Shown: in pieces, positions 1-7,315 of the stretch
Layout of the letters: each line of letters starts with the position of its first letter
How positions within the stretch are numbered: position 1 is the stretch's first letter
Assembly: GCA_964431495.1 (NCBI GenBank)
Contig: CAYSJU010000021.1
Coordinates: 1 to 34,032, forward strand
Reading direction: 5' to 3'
DNA from: CAYSJU01 sp964431495
GTDB lineage: Bacteria; Omnitrophota; Gorgyraeia; Tantalellales; Tantalellaceae
DNA: 34,032 nt
Translations under genes and position numbers: made by a program
Notes under the pieces: generated by a model
Databases searched by the model: none
What the model was told of the DNA's origin: nothing
Seen by the model: the letters and a program-made list of their open reading frames with translations, nothing else

Positions 1-492
1 ATATATCACTATTGACTTTTCTATCCTGTATCCGGCGTGGAGGAAGGATCCTTTTGCCGCTTCAGAAACACATATTATCTTGTGCGTAAACAGATTAAGG
101 ACCCTGTCGATGATCCTGTTCCTTAACGAAAGATTATAGAAGAGCGTATGTAAATGCATTATAATAACGGGCACTCCCGAGATCCTGGCCGCGATCCTCC
201 CGATGGTGGAGGCCAGATAACCATGAGTATGGATTATATCTACTCGAGTCTTCTTCAACAAAAGGGCCAGTTTTAAGATATTGAGCGGATTATGATAAGT
301 CCGGATATCCAGGACGCGAACCACCACGCCTTTTCTTTTTAATTCATCAGCTATCTCCCCGCCCTGAACGACACACCAGACCTCAACGGAATACTTCTCC
401 TTGTCCAGGTTTTGAGCGATATCCGCGATGACTTTCTCCAGCCCGCCCATCCTCAGGTCTTCCGTTAACTGCACGACTTTTGCTTTTTTCAT
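1..492 (-). CDS. GT4-family glycosyltransferase, N-terminal part (runs off left edge)
   Basis: An open frame of 164 codons starts at an ATG at 492 and runs without a stop to base 1, so only the N-terminal half is present. The translation begins MKKAKVVQLTEDLRMGGLEK, which is the typical first beta strand and glycine-containing loop (RMGGLE) of the GT-B acceptor domain of retaining GT4 glycosyltransferases. It continues with VDIIHTHGYLAS near residues 85-96 and IICVSEAAK near residues 144-152, both normal GT4 landmarks. The donor domain with the E-x7-E motif would lie outside the window. The start is supported by a GAGGA Shine-Dalgarno sequence four bases upstream. It overlaps the preceding 36-codon frame by ATGA, which suggests translational coupling. 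The role is inferred to be transfer of a nucleotide-sugar residue to the glycan built by this locus; the sugar is unknown. Confidence 0.9.
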   Translation of the reverse strand, partial: MKKAKVVQLTEDLRMGGLEKVIADIAQNLDKEKYSVEVWCVVQGGEIADELKRKGVVVRVLDIRTYHNPLNILKLALLLKKTRVDIIHTHGYLASTIGRIAARISGVPVIIMHLHTLFYNLSLRNRIIDRVLNLFTHKIICVSEAAKGSFLHAGYRIEKSIVIY

Positions 493-599
493 CTTTTCCT
501 CAGAAATCTGAATAAACAGAACACTCCCATCCCGCCATATAACGACAAAAAGGGCATTATCGGAACCCAGAAACGCATGGTTATTTTGTTGCCTTGCAT
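489..599 (-). CDS. 36-residue putative membrane microprotein
   Basis: This small frame translates as MQGNKITMRFWVPIMPFL followed by SLYGGMGVFCLFRFLRKR. It has one hydrophobic stretch (about residues 9-32) and a basic RKR tail, as expected for a single-pass inner-membrane peptide with a cytoplasmic C-terminus. AGAAGG lies nine bases before the ATG. Its first 19 bases overlap the end of the methyltransferase gene and its TGA overlaps the ATG of the next glycosyltransferase (ATGA), so it fills an otherwise unexplained gap with overlaps at both sides. A second ATG at 578 would give 29 residues. I recognise no family. Chance is possible for so short a frame, but hydrophobicity, ribosome site and double overlap together favour a real gene. 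Confidence 0.5.
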   Translation of the reverse strand: MQGNKITMRFWVPIMPFLSLYGGMGVFCLFRFLRKR

Positions 600-1252
600 A
601 TTATTTCGCCTTCTGCGTTAAAACCAATAAAATCGATATGATATGCTGTTAAGGCCAGCTCCTCTTTCAGCATTTCTCTGGTGTATTCCCTGAAATGAGT
701 ATCATCCGAAAAGCATGGAAGACCCAAGTAGACCAGGAGCTGTGTGTGCCAATTTTCTTGACTGGGAACACATATTAAAAGTTTATCCGCATCCACTTTG
801 GATAGCAAGGCCGGGGCATCCTCAATATGTTCCAGAATGTGAGAGAAGATCGCGATCGTGTACCCTGTCTCTTTTTTAAGCGCTTCGTAATCAATTCTCA
901 ACAAATCACCGTTGATATATTTCAAGTTTTCTGCGCTATGTCTTGTATTGCATATCTCCAAACAGTCTTTTGACATCTCGATGCCATAACCTTTTTTTAT
1001 CAAAGGCGCGATCCTGCTCAATATTAAGCCTGTTCCACATCCGACATCAATAACCGCATCGTTTCCATCAACGTTCTGCATGAAAAATTCGCTTCTAAAA
1101 TTAAAAATGTTTTTCGGGTGAAGACCTCCAAAAAGCGGTATGGCGAATCTTTTAAATATTCTTCTATTGATCCTTTCATTGTACCTTAGATAATTCTTCA
1201 ATATTTTCCTTCTCAGATAATTCTTCAATCCTGGTCCGTTCTGTTCCTTCAT
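581..1252 (-). CDS. class I SAM-dependent methyltransferase
   Basis: The 223-residue protein has the glycine-rich SAM-binding motif VIDVGCGTG at about residues 67-75, followed by an acidic residue at the end of the second strand (GYGIEMS) and FSHILEHIED at about residues 134-143, matching motifs I, II and IV of Rossmann-fold methyltransferases. The N-terminal 60 residues are basic and contain a short repeat (LKNYLR twice). It is about the length of stand-alone small-molecule or sugar methyltransferases found in O-antigen loci. It follows the 62-residue gene with a six-base gap and precedes a microprotein and a GT4 enzyme, so it is probably co-translated with them. The methyl acceptor is unknown; a sugar hydroxyl or lipid-linked glycan is an inference from context. 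Confidence 0.85.
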   Translation of the reverse strand: MKEQNGPGLKNYLRRKILKNYLRYNERINRRIFKRFAIPLFGGLHPKNIFNFRSEFFMQNVDGNDAVIDVGCGTGLILSRIAPLIKKGYGIEMSKDCLEICNTRHSAENLKYINGDLLRIDYEALKKETGYTIAIFSHILEHIEDAPALLSKVDADKLLICVPSQENWHTQLLVYLGLPCFSDDTHFREYTREMLKEELALTAYHIDFIGFNAEGEIICKATK

Positions 1253-1258
1253 ATAAAT

Positions 1259-1447
1259 TCATCCCATCTGATCAAGATCGCCTGCCAGTTCCTTCAACAA
1301 TAGTATAAGCGCGAAAGCAAGAGAGATAACTATTGGCATAAAAATCACAGGTAATTCAAGGTGCTCTATATTATGCGAAAAGAGGAACCGAACAGGGAGC
1401 ACCGCGAATAAAAAAGGGTGAATAAATAAGGTTTTCTTCACGCTCAA
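1259..1447 (-). CDS. 62-residue membrane protein, possibly a truncated larger membrane protein
   Basis: The frame starts with TTG at 1447, overlapping the upstream TGA as TTGA, with AAGGA seven bases before it; both features favour real translation. The product has two hydrophobic segments, about residues 6-24 (LFIHPFLFAVLPVRFLFSHN) and 33-51. From memory, the stretch IHPFLFAVLP plus LFSHNIE resembles the extreme N-terminus of large multi-pass membrane proteins, some with a sulfatase-like domain, found in polysaccharide loci. I could not check this. Here the resemblance ends after the second helix and the frame closes with KELAGDLDQMG. The remainder of such a protein is not present in any frame, because the next gene starts six bases later. 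It could be a genuine short protein or the remnant of a deletion. Confidence 0.6.
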   Translation of the reverse strand: MSVKKTLFIHPFLFAVLPVRFLFSHNIEHLELPVIFMPIVISLAFALILLLKELAGDLDQMG

Positions 1448-2841
1448 ACCTGTTTCCTTGCCAGCATGTATAAAGTCCTTTCGGAATTTTTGATCTTTAC
1501 CGAGTCCTGTATCGCGAAATATTTTTGAAATTCATCTTCAAAAGCCTCCCGTGTATAATCAGAAAAAATATCCTCCCTGCTCGAAAGGAGCCTTTGAGCC
1601 TGGGAATCGCTTTTGGGAATAAATTCCATAACGAGAGAATTGCAGATCCTGCGCATTAAATCAGCAATATTACGAAATGGAAGATTATTGGATATTGCCA
1701 GATGATGTATTATTGCGAGCGCCAGGGCTGTATCCGCAGGACCGCGCTCGAAAATAGACATCCTTTCCTTATTTTCCCAGCCGATACCAGGGCTTGGATT
1801 AGTCAGGTCGAGCAAAAGAGGCAGTATATCTGTCTCGCCTTTACTCACGCATTCAAGGTAGTTTTTCTCTACTGCCGCGGGATCTTTATCAAAGGAAATT
1901 GTTTGTGCTCCCCTCTCAGCGGCGATGCGACTGAATATGCCTACGTTTGCGCCAAGATCCCAGACAAGGCCGGGATCAAGCTTATCTAAAAATCGGGCTA
2001 CTATTTCCCTTTTATGATCGGAAGCCTGTGAAGAATAGTTAGTATCCTTATAGTAATCTGCCCATTCAGTTTCTCGGGGCGTCCATCTGAGCTTCTTTAT
2101 CGCTGATCCCAGGCTGTCAATAAGTCCGTGCATGGATAACCGGCCGAACCTGCGCGCTTTCATCCCATTGCTTAACGTTTTGTCGGCAAAACGTTTTTGG
2201 CTGCCAGCGTGCGCATGAATATGCATAAGTAATGAAAGATCCAAAAAGGTGCCCTTCGGGAGAAGTCTGGCAGCCAGATCCAGGGGGATCCCGTCTATGT
2301 AAATCCGTAACAACTGATTTAACCGGACATCCCTGCGGGCCATCAGGGCCAAAGGCGCAAGAAAATGTTGACAAAACTGCCTGTACGCTACCCACGGTTC
2401 GCCCTCTCTGTACTTCTCAAAGGAAAGAGTATCAACAAAAACCGGCCTTCCCTTCCTGAACTGAACGTTATAAGCGCTGCAATCCTTTAAGGACATCCCG
2501 AATTCCAGTGACTTTTTGTGTATTTCAAGGGTCATCATCGCGGCGTCTTTCAACTGGCTGAAACACCATTCATACGGATATGAGACAAATCCCGCCATTT
2601 CAGGTTTTATTACCGCGTAGGCCTTACCGGATCTCGCCAAAGAGGTATCGACCTCTTCGTGAGGGATCAACAGCGCTTCACCCACAAGAGTTTTATACAG
2701 ACCTGATTTGATCAGGTGGTCGTAATTTTCCCTGTATATTACGTTCACCTGGCGATAAACCGCCCCATCCCGCGTAAAAAGGAAACCGCTTGGATCACGG
2801 AAAGAACCCTGGACACATCTTTCGTATTTACGCTCATTCAT
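1444..2841 (-). CDS. kinase-like/methyltransferase two-part protein
   Basis: The 465-residue protein has a C-terminal SAM-methyltransferase domain with motif I LVWDLGANVG at about residues 292-301, an acidic strand-2 residue (SFDKD) and DTALALAIIHHLA further on. The N-terminal part carries LKDCSAYNVQF at 118-128 and RPVFVD at 132-137. The spacing D120-x4-N125 followed by D137 matches the catalytic loop and metal-binding aspartate of aminoglycoside-phosphotransferase-like kinases (HGDxxxxN...D), though the leading His-Gly is replaced by Leu-Lys. No clear glycine-rich loop is seen. GGAAAGGG lies just before the ATG at 2841, which overlaps the upstream gene by eight bases. Methyltransferase function is well supported; the kinase-like reading is inference. 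The glycan locus suggests a saccharide or lipid-linked substrate. Confidence 0.85.
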   Translation of the reverse strand: MNERKYERCVQGSFRDPSGFLFTRDGAVYRQVNVIYRENYDHLIKSGLYKTLVGEALLIPHEEVDTSLARSGKAYAVIKPEMAGFVSYPYEWCFSQLKDAAMMTLEIHKKSLEFGMSLKDCSAYNVQFRKGRPVFVDTLSFEKYREGEPWVAYRQFCQHFLAPLALMARRDVRLNQLLRIYIDGIPLDLAARLLPKGTFLDLSLLMHIHAHAGSQKRFADKTLSNGMKARRFGRLSMHGLIDSLGSAIKKLRWTPRETEWADYYKDTNYSSQASDHKREIVARFLDKLDPGLVWDLGANVGIFSRIAAERGAQTISFDKDPAAVEKNYLECVSKGETDILPLLLDLTNPSPGIGWENKERMSIFERGPADTALALAIIHHLAISNNLPFRNIADLMRRICNSLVMEFIPKSDSQAQRLLSSREDIFSDYTREAFEDEFQKYFAIQDSVKIKNSERTLYMLARKQV

Positions 2842-3055
2842 TCTTTCCCTTTCCTGAGAACAATCGTTTAAAAAAATACTTTATGTTGTTCCAAAACAGT
2901 TTCACCGCAAACAGCGCACCGACCAAAACAGCTATCAGCAACTGCAGGATATAACTGCCCGTCCCCGGATCCAGGTACGCGTAAGCATCCTGGGTAAAAA
3001 CCGAACAAAACAGGAAAAGAAAGCCAAGGAAAACCATTTTGCGCTTTATCTGCAT
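2834..3055 (-). CDS. small membrane protein with YLDPGTGSY motif
   Basis: The 73-residue product begins with a hydrophobic signal-like segment (about residues 5-24, MVFLGFLFLFCSVF), then AYAYLDPGTGSYILQ at 25-39, a second hydrophobic helix (about 37-53) and a very basic tail (NNIKYFFKRLFSGKGKNE). The YLDPGTGSY sequence directly after a signal-like segment is a pattern I recognise from small uncharacterised membrane proteins next to polysaccharide or methyltransferase genes; no function is known to me. GGAGG lies four bases before the ATG, a strong ribosome site. Its last codons overlap the start of the 465-residue methyltransferase gene by eight bases, so the two are very likely co-translated and may work together at the inner membrane. 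Confidence 0.8.
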   Translation of the reverse strand: MQIKRKMVFLGFLFLFCSVFTQDAYAYLDPGTGSYILQLLIAVLVGALFAVKLFWNNIKYFFKRLFSGKGKNE

Positions 3056-3091
3056 TTTGCCTCCATTTCTTTACATTTTATCATAACTGGA

Positions 3092-4621
3092 CTATTTTAA
3101 AAGATAGACAGCTCCATCCGTAAAAACCGTGACCCGCTTAAGTTCTATCGCAGATCGAAGGTCCCGGATATCATATAACATACCCCTCTCGCCGATATCG
3201 AACCATACAAGATATGCTTTTTTATCCAATGTCAGCGTCTCCTTGAACCGCAATAGATCTTCTCTTTTGCTTTCAGCGGTCCAACTCCCGCTCCTGAAAG
3301 GACTCCATTGTGCTTTTCTATTCGTGAAAAAATATACGGCATCTGCGGCATTACTGTATATTGTGCCATCCAGAGGATGAGTCTTTAGCCATTCCACAAG
3401 AGGCGATTCCCTCCAAGCAACCGTATTATAGCCGCCAGCACCATTTTTTATATAATCCGACACCCTGCTGACGACTCCGACAAATGGATATATCAGCCAG
3501 AAACAGAATGCAAATATTATTATTCGATCTACAGGTTTTTTATTTTTTACGCGAGCATTCCACCAGCACGAAATGTCCTCTGCCCCGACAAGCATAAAAA
3601 GGATAATGAAAATATACACGGGCGCCAGATACCTGTAATCCACAAGCTGCAGGGTAAATCTTGTTTGGGAGAAAATTAAAAAAATAAGATATACCAAAAC
3701 AAAAACGCCTTCTGCCCAGGGGCGCTCCACCCTCTCTTCGTCATGTCTCTTAAGGCTGTACCGTGAGAATAATATGAGTATAGCCAGCGCGGATACAATT
3801 AAACCCATACCCGCAACTCTTATTAAAAAAGGGATCTCATGAGGCACGAACCAATTTGTCAGGACATCAAGCATGGAAAATATGTTCTGCCTCAGTGTGT
3901 AGGACGACAGCGGCCGATACCCCGTAAGTGTCGATGTAAATATATAGTTCCGTATAAACCAGATGAAAATGGGCGTACAGGAAACCGCGCAAAAAATTAT
4001 CCCGCATTTAAGCTTATGCAAAAAAATATTTTTAGGCACGGAAAAAATAATTATAACAAAACCCGTCATTACCAAGGCAATCCCCGCGTACCTTTGAAGA
4101 CAAGAAAGTGCTGCAAGGACAGAGATCAAGAAAAAGGGGAAAACCCGTGCCTCACTTAAAAGCCGCTGCAAGCAAAAAAAGAACAAAACAACCAACAATA
4201 TAAACAGTGGTTCGGTCCATGCCATGATAGATACTTGCAAAAGAGGAACGGATAATAGAACAGCGACTGCTCCCAGCATGACAAGCATATTTGATCGCAC
4301 ATATATTCGAAAAAGTCTTCCGGAAATTAAGATGATCGATCCAAAAATGATCGCATTCAAGAATCTGGCTCCGATCAAGGGTTCAATGCCTATTAACCCG
4401 AGAAGAGCCAAAATTGTTGGGAATAACGGTGGCGCCAAAACCAGGGGAGCGCCACCGTAAAGCAAATACCCATTCCCGGACAAAAGACTTTTTGCGACGG
4501 ATATATAATTTACCGCATCAGGAGATACCCCCGCCCCATATCGAGATGTCCCCATCAATATAAGGGCTACTCCCATAAGGCTTAATATTATCAACACCGC
4601 ACGCAGATGCCCTTCTTTCAT
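3092..4621 (-). CDS. GT-C-type polytopic glycosyltransferase-like membrane protein
   Basis: The 509-residue protein has roughly ten to twelve hydrophobic segments and a short soluble C-terminal part. After the first membrane segment the loop reads SPDAVNYISVAKSLLSGNGY (about residues 33-52), with an acidic residue in the position typical of the first periplasmic loop of GT-C enzymes such as the GT39/ArnT-like family. The C-terminal region (about residues 415-509) contains IYSNAADAVYFFTNRKAQW, a pattern seen in soluble tails of such proteins. GT-C enzymes take sugars from polyprenyl-phosphate donors on the outer side of the inner membrane. The Dpm1-like synthase immediately upstream (4649-5356) could make that donor. 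Substrate and acceptor are unknown. Confidence 0.75.
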   Translation of the reverse strand: MKEGHLRAVLIILSLMGVALILMGTSRYGAGVSPDAVNYISVAKSLLSGNGYLLYGGAPLVLAPPLFPTILALLGLIGIEPLIGARFLNAIIFGSIILISGRLFRIYVRSNMLVMLGAVAVLLSVPLLQVSIMAWTEPLFILLVVLFFFCLQRLLSEARVFPFFLISVLAALSCLQRYAGIALVMTGFVIIIFSVPKNIFLHKLKCGIIFCAVSCTPIFIWFIRNYIFTSTLTGYRPLSSYTLRQNIFSMLDVLTNWFVPHEIPFLIRVAGMGLIVSALAILILFSRYSLKRHDEERVERPWAEGVFVLVYLIFLIFSQTRFTLQLVDYRYLAPVYIFIILFMLVGAEDISCWWNARVKNKKPVDRIIIFAFCFWLIYPFVGVVSRVSDYIKNGAGGYNTVAWRESPLVEWLKTHPLDGTIYSNAADAVYFFTNRKAQWSPFRSGSWTAESKREDLLRFKETLTLDKKAYLVWFDIGERGMLYDIRDLRSAIELKRVTVFTDGAVYLLK

Positions 4622-4648
4622 ATATGCCTTCTTTTCTTCATAACCGCC

Positions 4649-5356
4649 CTATTTTTTTGCCCGTTGCCAGAGCAGCATAAGTACAGCGAAAACAAGGTCC
4701 ATGGGCCTTACCTTCTTACCTTGCTTTGTGGTCCGGGCATGATAACTTATCGGCAATTCCTTGATCTCCACACCCCTCTTTGCCAGCAATGCCGTTACTT
4801 CCGGGCAAAAGGTGAATCCATTCGCCTTAAGGTCCAAACTTTTCAGTATCTTTGCGTCAAACGCCTTATAGCAGGTAGCTTCATCCGTCAGGCTGATGCC
4901 GAACAGCACATTGGCCAGCTTCGTAAGTATTTTATTAGCGATCCAGTTGGGAATAACCATGCCGTCCGGACAGGGATTCTCAAGGAACCTGCTGCCGTAC
5001 ACTGCCGCTGCTTCGCCTTTGAGGATGGGTTCTATTAACTTGGGTATATCATGGGGGTTATACTCCATATCCGCGTCCTGAATTATTATAATATCCCCCT
5101 TTGCTCTCTTGATACCCTTCCTTATTGAAAACCCTTTTCCGCGATTGATCCGGTTCTTGAATATCCTGATATTTTTTTCCATTGACTTGTTCTTCAGCTT
5201 GATCAGGAATTCCTTTTCAAGTGTCCGGTCTGCGGAAGCGTCGTCTATTATAATGATCTCGTACTCCACAGGATAGTCCACGGATTGAACATGCTCGATC
5301 AGCTTTCGTATCGTGTTCTGTTCGTTGTAAGTCGGAATAATGATGGATAACTTCAT
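4649..5356 (-). CDS. GT2 polyprenyl-phosphate sugar synthase (Dpm1-like)
   Basis: The 235-residue protein starts MKLSIIIPTYNEQNTIRKLI, continues with EIIIIDDASADRT (about residues 33-45), RGKGFSIRKGIKRAKGDII (about 72-90) and the metal-binding QDADMEYNP (about 92-100). This series is diagnostic of family GT2 dolichyl/polyprenyl-phosphate mannose or glucose synthases. VYGSRF and DEATCYKAF further on are also typical. It lacks C-terminal membrane helices, so it is the short soluble form. The likely reaction is transfer of a sugar from a nucleotide donor to polyprenyl phosphate on the cytoplasmic face. It overlaps the upstream gene by ATGA and lies among three GT-C-like membrane proteins that would use such a lipid-linked sugar. 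Confidence 0.88.
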   Translation of the reverse strand: MKLSIIIPTYNEQNTIRKLIEHVQSVDYPVEYEIIIIDDASADRTLEKEFLIKLKNKSMEKNIRIFKNRINRGKGFSIRKGIKRAKGDIIIIQDADMEYNPHDIPKLIEPILKGEAAAVYGSRFLENPCPDGMVIPNWIANKILTKLANVLFGISLTDEATCYKAFDAKILKSLDLKANGFTFCPEVTALLAKRGVEIKELPISYHARTTKQGKKVRPMDLVFAVLMLLWQRAKK

Positions 5357-7290
5357 TTTTTACCTTTCAAAACGTCCCTTTTGATAACAAACACATCATC
5401 CCGCGTGAAAAGCTTTTCGCTTTCAGGAATATTTTCGAGTGCGAACTTGCTCCTTCCACTTGTAAGATCAATAACATGTGCATTGAAGGGTTCAAAATAG
5501 ATGTTCCCTTTTCCAAGGTACTCCTCGGTGAAATGGCTTTTATCCACCACCAGATAATCTATGCCGTTCTTTTCGCAAAACCGGTATATGAAATCCGGTT
5601 CTTCCGAGTAATACGCGTCGAAAAAATCAAGAGTGCGATTCTTTACCGTCGACCAGTAGGGGTCAAATAAAGGAACGGAGAGTTCAAGTTTGATAAAAAC
5701 CTTTCTCCGCGCGAACGTTGGAATGCCATCGGCCAGTTCAGGATGCGCCGCGATCATCGTATCCTTCGGCAGGCTGTTCAAGTATTCATAAAGATTCTTG
5801 TTCGCGGACATATCTATAAGCGCAACATTTTTGTTTACATTCAAGTTCAGGAATACCACTACCGCAACCGCTGACATGACAGTCTTTCTTATTCCTGTCT
5901 TTTTTATCCCTGTTATTAACTTCCCCGCCACGATCGTGAATACCACCAATGCAACCAATGGCATGGAATACATCAAATACCTGCGGGGATTATAGAGCCT
6001 AAGCATAAAAAGGCTGGAAATCTTGAACATCATCACACCTGACAGGAACAGGAACAGTATCTCCTGCGGCAAAACAAGCTTTTTTCTGAATATAAAAAGC
6101 CCGGCGGCTAAAACCAATATCGCGGCCAAAAAAACACTCCGCCGGAGTAACGCTGATCTCACCTGATTGTATACCGCAGATTTCCTGAATGTTCTCGAAA
6201 TAAAAACCCCTTTTCCCGCGTAGTTCACTATCCCCTCATACAAAGGAGGCACCGGCAATACCGGCCAGCGGTTCGCGTTATAGAATTCGGGATTGCCTGT
6301 CATCTGCTCAAGAGTAACCGGGGAGCCTATGTCCGGGTGCTGAGTTACAACATACTTCCCGAACAAGATGATGGCAGAAAAAATTGCTGCCAGAGCAAAG
6401 AATTTGATCTTTGGGATGGACCGGTCCAAAATTATTTTCCAGCGCTGAATTTTAATAAATGCAAAGAAGTAGGTCAGCATGCTCAATAAAACGGTTATCG
6501 GCTGGAACAGAGCCTGTACAACCACGACCATCGATGATTTAGAATATTCTTTTCTTGCAAGATAATAGAGGAACAGTATCAACAAAGGGTATCCGAAAGC
6601 CCTGGCATGTCCGCCCGACATCTGTTCCAGGTAGATCGGTGTTACCATGAAAATAAGCGCTCCAAGAAATCCGGTGTAATCACTCTTTGTAGCGTGCCTG
6701 ACAAACCTGAACATATAAAGAGAAGATACGGGAAGCAGTATAATGGGCAATATTTTTCCGATCAATACCGGATCCGCGGCAAAAGACAATAAGTAGTACA
6801 AAAAGAGAAAACCCCATGGCTGTATGCTTCTGGCGTATTCCGCTAAAAGATCGTTATTGAAAAGGTCTCGATCCTGAAATTGCCGCATCCACCATGTGTG
6901 CTGTCTGACATCATCGTTAATAATATATTGATTAACCAGGGCTGAAAATTGAGAATTGACAGCAATAGCGATAGCCAACAAGATAACGAAAACCTCGATC
7001 CTTGTGCTGCTACTTTTTAAAAATGATACGCAGAAAATTGAAAAGCAAAGATACAGGCTTAACCACAGTACTTGATAAAAAAGATTGTCCCCTTTTCTCA
7101 AATAAAAATCCAAAGGATGTATGTCCTGTGAGCCTATGATCTGATTTAATGGGCCTATGGACCTGCCCTCATACAGGGACCTGATAAACTGATGGCCAAA
7201 TGAACCATACAGCAACCAGCCTGCCGCCAGACACATGGCCAGGATTAATATAATCAGTAGTTCATTTTTTCTTAGACGGTCCCCGATCAT
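5353..7290 (-). CDS. large polytopic membrane protein, GT-C-like
   Basis: The 645-residue protein has about ten or more hydrophobic segments up to about residue 480, then a soluble domain of about 165 residues. The loop after the third helix reads YIINDDVRQHTWWMRQFQDR near residues 123-142, with paired aspartates and a later NNDLLAEYARSIQPWGF. Acidic residues in an early periplasmic loop and a C-terminal soluble domain are the architecture of GT-C glycosyltransferases. I recognise this NDDVRQH type only as an uncharacterised membrane family. The ATG at 7290 has only a distant purine-rich site (AGGGG, 13 bases upstream). The stop overlaps the Dpm1-like gene by ATGA, so the two are tightly coupled. 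Glycan transfer from a lipid carrier is an inference. Confidence 0.7.
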   Translation of the reverse strand: MIGDRLRKNELLIILILAMCLAAGWLLYGSFGHQFIRSLYEGRSIGPLNQIIGSQDIHPLDFYLRKGDNLFYQVLWLSLYLCFSIFCVSFLKSSSTRIEVFVILLAIAIAVNSQFSALVNQYIINDDVRQHTWWMRQFQDRDLFNNDLLAEYARSIQPWGFLFLYYLLSFAADPVLIGKILPIILLPVSSLYMFRFVRHATKSDYTGFLGALIFMVTPIYLEQMSGGHARAFGYPLLILFLYYLARKEYSKSSMVVVVQALFQPITVLLSMLTYFFAFIKIQRWKIILDRSIPKIKFFALAAIFSAIILFGKYVVTQHPDIGSPVTLEQMTGNPEFYNANRWPVLPVPPLYEGIVNYAGKGVFISRTFRKSAVYNQVRSALLRRSVFLAAILVLAAGLFIFRKKLVLPQEILFLFLSGVMMFKISSLFMLRLYNPRRYLMYSMPLVALVVFTIVAGKLITGIKKTGIRKTVMSAVAVVVFLNLNVNKNVALIDMSANKNLYEYLNSLPKDTMIAAHPELADGIPTFARRKVFIKLELSVPLFDPYWSTVKNRTLDFFDAYYSEEPDFIYRFCEKNGIDYLVVDKSHFTEEYLGKGNIYFEPFNAHVIDLTSGRSKFALENIPESEKLFTRDDVFVIKRDVLKGKK

Positions 7291-7315
7291 AATTAATTCT
7301 TATCCCCTGCCCTGT

